The notes beneath the pieces are model-generated. The model had not been told where the DNA came from, searched no databases, and saw only the letters and a program-made list of their open reading frames with translations. The position numbers were made by a program, and so were the translations under genes. Positions 56,721 through 64,000 of a stretch of DNA of 64,000 nucleotides are shown here, piece after piece (positions within the stretch are counted from its first letter, which is position 1; every line of letters begins with the position of its first letter). The DNA is from Tillandsia leiboldiana. Lineage: Eukaryota; Streptophyta; Magnoliopsida; Poales; Bromeliaceae. The stretch covers positions 25,802,542 to 25,866,541 of the forward strand of contig CM055076.1 in NCBI GenBank assembly GCA_029204045.2. Reading direction: 5' to 3'.

Positions 56721-56817
56721 ACACCATGGAGCTTTGCTCCGTCCTACATGGAGATGACTCGTGTGGATCGTTGAAATCCTCTTTATTTTTTATGAGTAAT
56801 TATTCATTCTTTATTTC

Positions 56818-56994
56818 TTATGAGCAATATTATCTGTATATTTTATTTGGAATGTGCATCTTACACCATATTTATTTTAAAATAAATATTTATTCACTCA
56901 GGATTTTGAAGTGACGAGTCAAATTCACTTCATTTTAGAATAGATGAGATGAAAAATATGCATCCCAAATGGAATGTACACAAAATATTTATCG
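56818..56994. mobile_element. Hairpin MITE, copy 5 (decayed)
   Basis: Shares the layout GAGCAATATTATCTGTA..ATTTGGAATGTGCATCTTACA..CCCAAATGGAATGTACAC with the other copies, with many changes. Confidence 0.55.
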
Positions 56995-57095
56995 TTTTTT
57001 ATTTGTGGAGACAACTCCCGTGAATCATTTAAATCCTCTCTGTATTTATTTTATTTTTTATTTTTTATTTCCATGCGTGTGCACTATTATATTTT

Positions 57096-57836
57096 AGGGA
57101 TAATTGCCTATGTACCCCTGAAATATGAAGAAATATCTGATTTACCCCTCTTATTTTTTTCTTTCCAATATACCCCTCATACGTTCCACCGTTATTAAAA
57201 ATACCCCTACCGTTTCCCTTTGGTAAGTTAACTAGGGTTAAACTAGAGTTAAATAATAATCGGAGTTGAAAACTATCAAATATATCTATTTTGTCCCTAT
57301 CTACCAAAACATTGGTTTAGGGTTTAGGGTTTAGGGTTTAGGGTTTTGGATTTTAGGGTTTAGGGTTGGAGTTGAAAACTATCAGATATACCTATTTTGC
57401 CCCTATCTACCAAAACATTGGTTTAGGGTTTAGGGTTTAGGGTTTAGGGTTTTGGATTTTAGGGTTTAGGGTTTAGAGTTTTTTAGGGTTTAGGGTTTAG
57501 GGTTTCAGATGTTTTCATTTAATTTCAGATGTTTACATTTAATTTTTGCATTATTATTGTGAAGGGTATATTTTAAGGGTAAATACGAAAACTATTGAAA
57601 ATTTTAAGGGTACATAAGAAAAGCTGGTTATGATAGAAGGCTATATTTGAAAGGGCAAAATCGTAATTTTACACAAATAACGGCAGCTCCAAACGGTACA
57701 CTAACAGAGTTTAACTTCAGGGATATTTTGGAAAGAAGTTGGAACGTAAAAAGGGTAGTTTTAATATTAGCCTTCTAAGAGGAATAAATCTGAAAACATA
57801 AAAATTTTTAGGGGTATATAGAAAATTGTCCCTATG
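57096..57836. mobile_element. ~740 bp MITE containing a telomere-like array
   Basis: Ends AGGGATAATTGCCTATGTAC and the complement of AGGGACAATTTTCTATATAC. Flanks ATATTTT and ATGTTTT match 6 of 7. It sits inside family R sequence (TTATATTTT/ATCATCATCTGATTTA). The interior has ~106 bp tandem units with TTTAGGG repeats. No protein is encoded. Confidence 0.65.
57314..57510 (+). repeat. Interstitial (TTTAGGG)n arrays, duplicated
   Basis: TTTAGGG runs at 57314-57367 and 57420-57510 lie in a tandem duplication of period 106 (GGAGTTGAAAACTATCA starts at 57262 and 57368). The unit is the Arabidopsis-type plant telomere repeat. Confidence 0.9.
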
Positions 57837-58500
57837 TTTTATCATCATCTGATTTACAAAATTTAATATTTTTTTATAATTTATAAGTTATAGTAATTTA
57901 CTATTTTATTTAATAATAAAATTTTATAGTAAAACAATGGGTAAATTATACTTTTGTTATCAAATTTTAATTAGTTGTAATTCCTCATCCGGACTATAAA
58001 GTATGTTATAATTTAGTCCTCACATCTTTTGAATTATAGTAACATCCCACTTGATGATGCAATAATAATTAAAATACTATGTTATTTTGATATTAATAGT
58101 TTATCTATACTTACATTTAAAAAAAATTAGATTGTGTTACTTAATTATAATAATTTAGCAAGTTTAAGGATTAAAGTGCCTCATGCCTTTTAGGTGGAGC
58201 TAGAAATTGCACCCAGTTAAAGTTGGAGGATTAAAGTGTAATGTATCGTATAGTTTGAATCCAAAATTACAACGAATTAAAATTTGGAAACTAAAATACC
58301 GAGAACCTCATAGTTTGATGACCAAAAGTGTAATTTATTTTAAAGCAAAAGATAAAATTATATAACAAAAAAGTAAAACTTTTCGAATACAGAATGACAA
58401 AGTAATAATTTGTCAGACTTATCCGAGACAAAATACTGAAACATAAATACTTCAGATTTTTAGAATATAATCCGACAAAATATATATTACGTTGGGCGCG
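57837..58500. repeat. Family R copy, unsplit at the CACTTGATG site
   Basis: Contains CACTTGATG once at 58048-58056 and so serves as the empty-site comparison for the insertion at 29086. It ends GACAAAATATATATTACG. Confidence 0.7.
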
Positions 58501-58739
58501 GCTAACTGAAATTTTCATCTTATTATATATATAAAATTTAAAAATAATATCTAATGTCTTTTAAAATTTCAAAATATTTTATTTATTTTCAAAAAGATCA
58601 AAATATTTTTATTGATTTTACATATTTTTTTCAAATATTCTTATTTTTACTAGGATTTACTACTTAGAATAGATTTTAAAAAATATTTTGATAATTTTAT
58701 AATGAATTTAATTTTTTTTAATAGTAATAAAAAGTAAAC

Positions 58740-58996
58740 ACTACAATAAAATTAGGCTATAGCGACACTTTTAAGTACTTCTAAAATCTAAAAAAAGTGT
58801 CACTGACAAAAATACCGACACTTATTGTAAGTGTTGCTATATGTGACGTCGCTAGGGTGTATAGCGACACATTTTTGTAATGTGTTCCAAAAATGTGTCC
58901 TTATAATCTAATTTTGAATATAGATGGAACATAAATAGGACACTTATACAAAAATATCACAAACATGTATTCCTATAACCTAATTTTATTGTAGTA
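58740..58996. mobile_element. CACTA-type MITE just upstream of the intact CNL promoter
   Basis: Begins CACTACAATAAAATTAGG and ends CCTAATTTTATTGTAGTA, ~255 bp, flanked by AAA on both sides. The interior has GCGACAC(T/A)T inverted words. It ends about 120 bp before the TATA box. Confidence 0.7.
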
Positions 58997-59039
58997 AAAT
59001 AACCAAAAGAGCCCTAATAGTCCACTGCAATCAAGTGGT

Positions 59040-59266
59040 GGTGGGAAAAGTCACGAGGGAGGAAGTTTCTTGGAAGATGCGATATGCCCAAATCATTTGC
59101 TTCCAATTATTTGTCTATATACTTCATCCACGTCTCTCACTGCTCAATCCCTAAAAAAAACATCTACTTCAAGAGCTTCTTAATCTAGTTGCAGCATTTT
59201 CTTCGGTTAAATTTGAGATTATTTTGGAGCAGCTGATATCTCTTCAATCTTCTTTTTGGATCTGCG
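59040..59266 (+). promoter_or_regulatory. Promoter and non-coding exon 1 of the 60.9 kb CNL gene
   Basis: TATA-like CTATATAC at 59115-59122, then a pyrimidine-rich start region, the leader block (CTTCAAGAGCTTCTTAATC..TTTTTGGATCTGCG) and donor GTTAGC at 59267. Well conserved with 26.3 kb and, more weakly, 16.9 kb. Confidence 0.65.
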
Positions 59267-60892
59267 GTTAGCTGTTCTTCTTCTACTTATTCTTTTTAAT
59301 TTATTTCTAAGTTCCAAAGATTCTTTTTTCTTAATTATTCTCTTTGCTATCAATTTGTTGATTCTGTAAGGTAAAGAGATGAGTATGGTATGCCTTTGTT
59401 GATTAATATATATATTGTTTGGATTCACTTGATCTTTGAAAATAATATAACAAAAGTTAATAATTGAGGTAGAATAATTTGGCCTTATAAAATACTTTAA
59501 TTTTATTGTTGATGACTGAGCATCTAAATCGATGATCAATACCATGCAAGATTATTAAAGATACATAAACTTTCTAGAAACAAAATTTTATGATTTAAAA
59601 AAATTATTTTGTTGAGAGAATTTTATTTATTATCAAAATCTTAAATTTAGTTTGTTTATCTTTTCTATTTACCTCTTCAACCAGTGTGCCGGCACAATTT
59701 GCTAGATCTTTAACATGTAGATAAGTCAAAAAAATCTTATGTCTTTAATAGATTACTATCAGATCAATATTTTGAGAAACAAAATCAATAGCCACTGTGA
59801 TTTCTTAGTTATAGACCATAGATATCATCGAGAAATATACACAGTGCATGGATAGCATATAGAATACGCTATTGATAGTGATTTTCTTTGGTTCTTAATT
59901 TGCTAAAGAACAACGAGATTACCTTCAACAACATATTACAAATTGCAGCATAAATCAAATAAGTTAAAATAGAACTTTTAGATTCTGATCCGATAATAGG
60001 CAGCTATCAAAACAAAACTTTTTGAAGAAGCACTAATTAATAGTTTCTTGTGGAGATGATTTGTAGTCCCCATATTAACTTAATTATAAATGAGGAGGGG
60101 GCTTCAAGAAAAACTCGATCGATTTAAAACTCAATTTAAAAATGCTAATTGTAGAATAATTTACAACCACTCTTAATATAATTCCCTCAACTCAGTGACT
60201 AGCAGCAAATTCATTTGCTTTTGAATTCTTTATTGATTTCATACTCCTCTAGAGGACTTTTTGATATCTTGCTCTACAAATATACATTGAGTTCATGTAG
60301 GAGTTTAGTATGAATAGTTATGATGAATCTTTTTTCTCAAAAATTTGTTTACCTAATTTTTAAAGAAGTTATTGCTTTTTGTTCTTACAGACTACAATAT
60401 TGTTACTGGTGTTTTTTTTTTTTTTTTAACTGAGGATTCTAACAAATGTTTGTTCAGTGTACCATCGAGTTATTCTGATTGAGACAATTACATGTTCTTT
60501 ACACAAATTGCCTAGACTCATAAGAGCGTTAAAAAATAATCATTTTTGCTAGTGATGCATTTGAAAAGTATTGAATATAAAATATATAAACACCATTTTT
60601 ATTAACTTAAGTTTTTGAAGAATAACGATTGTTTCATATAATTTTACATAGTATAAGAGCAAAAGGTTCTAAGTTCGAATCATGTCAGGCTCCTTAGCTT
60701 AATTAATTTCTTTTTATTTTATTTCAAGTCCACGTCATGGGTCTATTAAAAAATTTCAAGCCAGTGAGGAAAAGAGTGTTGAATATTAAATATATAAATA
60801 CTATTTTTTATTAGCTTAAATTTTTGGAGGATAACAGTTGTTTCATATAATTTCATAGAGACATAGTAATTTGAAAATATCATTTATTTTAG
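59267..60892 (+). other. 5'UTR intron of the 60.9 kb CNL gene
   Basis: 1626 bp from GTTAGC to TTTATTTTAG (ending 60892), 22 bases before the ATG. Blocks are shared with the introns at 17.1, 26.5 and 37.2 kb. A stretch near 60590-60850 repeats a phrase (GTATTGAATATAAAATATATAAA / GTGTTGAATATTAAATATATAAA), probably a local duplication. Confidence 0.6.
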
Positions 60893-60914
60893 GCTCACTT
60901 CGAAGGAAGCACCC

Positions 60915-63695
60915 ATGGCGGTGGCTATGATAAGATCATTAGTCCTAAAGATCGGTGCTATCTTAGATAGTGAATCAACTACATCAGCCGTATCACTATT
61001 ACTAACATGGGTATTAGAAATGGAAGAAATCAAGAAGGATATAAGTGAGATTAAGAATGAGCTTGAGAGCATGCAAGGATTCCTACAGACGGCAGAAAGA
61101 CTGCAAACGAAGAATGAGAACATAAAAATCTTTATAAAACAAATAAGAGAGTTGGCTTTCCACATTGAGGATATTATAGATGAGTTCGAGCACGAGCTAG
61201 GCGAGGAGCAAGAAAGGGTTCTACACATTTCAGTGAAAAGGTGCAAAAATCTGAAAACCTGGCTTCTCCTTAGCAAAAGGCTTAAAGAGATCAAAATTAA
61301 TCTGCAAAACATCATTGAGAGAAGGAAGCGATATGATACGAAAGGAATGGAAAATGAAGCAAAACCTCTAATAGTTATTGGCAGTAGTAAGAGCCGTGCA
61401 GAATCGGCACATTTTGTCGAGGAGGATGATATCGTGGGTATTGACATGCAAAGAGACTTGTTGCTCAAATGGTTAAAAGATGAGGATGAGCAACAAGAAC
61501 AACACATGATAATCTCAGTGGTAGGGATGGGTGGTTTAGGGAAGACAACTCTCGTAACTCATGTATACAATAAAATCAAAGCTACCTTTGATGGCTGTGC
61601 CTGGGTTTCTGTATCTCAGAGTTACGAGACTAATGATTTGCTTAGAAAGATCTTAAAAGAGTTGTACAGGGAAGATCGTGAGAAAAAAGAAGCACCTAAC
61701 AACATTGATACCATGGATTACAGAAGCTTGATTGAGAATATTCGCACTTGCTTGCAAAGCAAAAAGTATATACTCATTCTGGATGATGTTTGGAGTACGG
61801 ATGTAATGGGCATGATAAAACTTGCACTTCAGAATAGTAATTGCGAGAGTAGAATAATTCTCACAACAAGGAATCACGATGTAGCACGATTAGCTAACGA
61901 GCACCGTATGTTTGAGCTAGAGCCACTAGAAGCAAATCATTCGTGGGATTTGTTTTGTAAAAACGCATTTTGGAAAAGTGCAAACAAGATTTGCCCACCA
62001 CATTTAGAACAATGTGCTGAAAAATTCGTCAAGAAGTGTGTTGGCTTGCCACTTGCTATCGTATCTATAGGCCGTCTCTTATCATTTCGAGATGAAACTG
62101 ATTCTGAGTGGGAGAAGGTTTACAAAGATCTTGAGTGGTATCTAACCAACAACGCATCGAAACTCCGTGAAGAAGTATATGACATTTTGAAACTTAGTTT
62201 GGACGATCTTCCCCATAACCATCGAAATTGCTTCTTATTTTGTTCTTGTTTTCCAGAAGATTATGAATTTGAAAGTGAGAGGCTCATAAGGCTTTGGGTG
62301 GCTGAAGGTTTCATTGAAGAAAGACAAGGAACAATATTGGTGGATGTGGCCGAGGACTACATTAAGGATCTTGTTCACCGGTGTCTACTACAGGTGGTAA
62401 AGAGGGACAGAATTGGAAGAGTTCATTCATATCGAATGCATGACGTCATTCGAGTCCTCGCTATTTCTCAGTCAAAGGAGGAAAGTTTCTGCATGGTTTA
62501 CGAGGATTCAAGGACAATCTTGCACAAAGCACGCCGCTTGTCAATCCTAAGTAGTATGACTGAACAATGTACTGAAGGCAAATCTCAATTGCGTTCAATA
62601 CTTGTTTTCAACAATTCCATAAGCTCTGATTTACTAAAGTCGGCCTTAAGATCATCAAAATTGTTACGTGTCTTGGTACTAAATGGAGCGCAGATCGAGA
62701 AACTACCGAGTGAGATATGTAACCTATTCAACCTGCATTATCTTGGCTTGCAAGGAAAAAAAATTATGGAGCTTCCAAGATCAATTGGAGAGCTACAAAA
62801 TCTACAAACATTAGATATAGGTGACACTGGAATAAAAAAGCTGCCAAAGGGAATAACAAAGCTTCAAAAGTTGAGACATCTATTTTTAACCTTTTTTTCT
62901 AGCTGGGAGGCACCTGCGGAAATATGTCACTTGAAGGGGTTGCAGACTTTAAAATCTATTAAAGCAACTACGGAGATTGTGCGGAATTTAGAAGCTTTGA
63001 CAGAGTTGCGGACATTTAAGATAACCAATATAGGAACCCATCACTGTGCAGACTTGTGGAACAGTATCACAAAGATGAACCATCTTAGCGATTTAAGGGT
63101 CGAAAGTAAAGATGGGAATGAATTACAGCAGTTGGACACCCTGCGCCTACCTCTACCAATTCAAAATTTATTTCTGTGGGGTAAATTAGACAAAAACTCA
63201 CTCCCTGAGCTTGCCGCGTCCTTTGGGTCTCTAACAAACCTAACCGCATTAATACTTTATGGCTCAAAATTGGATGAAGATACATTTCCTTACCTGCAAG
63301 CACTACCCGCGTTGATGCTTCTTGAGCTTTGTTCTGCATATGATGGCACGAAGTTGCACTTCCAAGCAACATCATTCCCGAAGCTAAAGCAATTGTTTAT
63401 ATTAGGAGCCCTGAAGCTCAGTCAGGTAGAAATAGAAAGAGGAGCAATGCCAAGCCTGAATGAGCTTGAACTATCCAGTTGCCGAGAGCTAAGGGAGTTG
63501 CCCCACGGCATCGAGTACCTTACCACCCTTCAGTATTTATTCATTCGCTATCCAGCAGAGGAACTTGTTGAGAGGCTTCTAGGAGAAGGAGAAGGCGACC
63601 ACAACAATGATTGCCGCGCAAGGGTTCGCCACATCCCCAATTTTACTCTACGTTTCTATCGAGACGACAAGTATGTCACAAAGAGGATTCAATGA
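60915..63695 (+). CDS. CC-NB-ARC-LRR disease-resistance protein (RPM1-like), intact
   Basis: A 926-residue protein from ATG 60915 to TGA 63695 in one exon; the ATG context (AAGCACCCATGGCG) and the upstream acceptor match the paralogues. Rx-type coiled coil ~1-130 with HIEDIIDEF at 83-91. NB-ARC: P-loop GMGGLGKTT 204-212, kinase-2 YILILDDVW 285-293, RNBS-B SRIILTTRN 312-320, GLPLAI 377-382, RNBS-D NCFLFCSCFPEDY 438-450, MHD 508-510. LRRs from ~550 to the end. All key residues are present, so it should act as an ATP/ADP-switched intracellular immune receptor, probably calcium-channel-forming when activated. Length is typical of RPM1-like CNLs. It shares long identical stretches with the 37.6 kb gene. 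The effector it recognises cannot be told. Confidence 0.93.
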   Translation: MAVAMIRSLVLKIGAILDSESTTSAVSLLLTWVLEMEEIKKDISEIKNELESMQGFLQTAERLQTKNENIKIFIKQIRELAFHIEDIIDEFEHELGEEQERVLHISVKRCKNLKTWLLLSKRLKEIKINLQNIIERRKRYDTKGMENEAKPLIVIGSSKSRAESAHFVEEDDIVGIDMQRDLLLKWLKDEDEQQEQHMIISVVGMGGLGKTTLVTHVYNKIKATFDGCAWVSVSQSYETNDLLRKILKELYREDREKKEAPNNIDTMDYRSLIENIRTCLQSKKYILILDDVWSTDVMGMIKLALQNSNCESRIILTTRNHDVARLANEHRMFELEPLEANHSWDLFCKNAFWKSANKICPPHLEQCAEKFVKKCVGLPLAIVSIGRLLSFRDETDSEWEKVYKDLEWYLTNNASKLREEVYDILKLSLDDLPHNHRNCFLFCSCFPEDYEFESERLIRLWVAEGFIEERQGTILVDVAEDYIKDLVHRCLLQVVKRDRIGRVHSYRMHDVIRVLAISQSKEESFCMVYEDSRTILHKARRLSILSSMTEQCTEGKSQLRSILVFNNSISSDLLKSALRSSKLLRVLVLNGAQIEKLPSEICNLFNLHYLGLQGKKIMELPRSIGELQNLQTLDIGDTGIKKLPKGITKLQKLRHLFLTFFSSWEAPAEICHLKGLQTLKSIKATTEIVRNLEALTELRTFKITNIGTHHCADLWNSITKMNHLSDLRVESKDGNELQQLDTLRLPLPIQNLFLWGKLDKNSLPELAASFGSLTNLTALILYGSKLDEDTFPYLQALPALMLLELCSAYDGTKLHFQATSFPKLKQLFILGALKLSQVEIERGAMPSLNELELSSCRELRELPHGIEYLTTLQYLFIRYPAEELVERLLGEGEGDHNNDCRARVRHIPNFTLRFYRDDKYVTKRIQ

Positions 63696-64000
63696 TTCCA
63701 CATCGTGTAGGTGAATTTGGGCGCTTTTTGCAAAGTACCGAGCTTGATGCTTCCATATTTTCCACCTCAGATATTCTAAACAATGTGGAAAATTGAAAAT
63801 GATGATTAGGATGCAAATGTTATCTTGTCTGTATATTTTATTTTAGTTTTAATGTATATATAAAAGTGAAACATCAAATAGATCGAGTTGGTGCCTTCAC
63901 AAGAACGGCTACTCCCCAGTATTATGTATTCGTTGGATGCTTTGTATCCTTTAAAACTCTATTTATTTAAAAAAATTTAAAAAAAAATTGAAGAAGAATC
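63696..64000 (+). other. 3' flank/3'UTR of the intact CNL
   Basis: Matches 40362-40660; no clear AATAAA near the stop. Continues to the window edge. Confidence 0.7.

Overview
The window is plant nuclear DNA, very probably from a monocot. The evidence is RPM1-type CC-NB-ARC-LRR resistance genes with no TIR class, nested LTR retrotransposons primed by initiator tRNA-Met (TGGTATCAGAGC sites), TRIM elements, many MITEs, very AT-rich spacers and TTTAGGG telomere-type repeats. Pineapple is a guess I cannot confirm. Three runs of N (3754-3853, 24308-24317, 40681-40780) show it is a draft assembly.

Layout. 1-9334: two tandem minus-strand copies of one Ty3/Gypsy element (LTR plus gag, with a protease fragment) around a gap; the long LTR carries eight CACGTG boxes upstream of its TATA box. 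9.3-14.1 kb: a CACTA-type MITE, a 5S-containing Cassandra-like relic, a TRIM with a nested solo LTR, and scrambled LTR pieces. 14.2-21.7 kb: a CNL fragment, then a full-length CNL with one nonsense codon. 21.9-28.4 kb: a solo TRIM LTR, a GC-rich tract, AT-rich repeats, an orphan CNL promoter/first exon, and a LINE-like 3' end. 29.08-35.85 kb: a 6.76 kb element with 2.26 kb inverted arms and a clean target duplication. 37.1-40.7 kb: a second full-length CNL with one nonsense codon and its own promoter replaced. 40.8-45.8 kb: dispersed repeats, a hairpin MITE, TRIM copies, a solo Gypsy LTR. 45.76-49.42 kb: a head-to-head inverted repeat containing endogenous RNA-virus sequence that I read as Amalgaviridae-like (RdRp and ORF1 fragments), joined in both arms to a 5S rRNA sequence and then a TRIM. 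49.4-58.7 kb: Gypsy remnants and many MITEs, including one with an internal telomere-like array. 58.7-64.0 kb: a CACTA-type MITE, then the one intact CNL (926 aa).

How it fits together. The backbone is a tandem plus-strand CNL cluster (one fragment, two genes each with a single in-frame stop, one orphan 5' exon, one intact gene). All share a leader: a short non-coding exon 1, a 5'UTR intron, and an acceptor just upstream of the ATG. Transposons have inflated the spacing. The most unusual locus is the viral inverted repeat, a rearranged virus-derived sequence fused to 5S RNA and retroelement sequence; a transcript crossing it would fold into a long hairpin.
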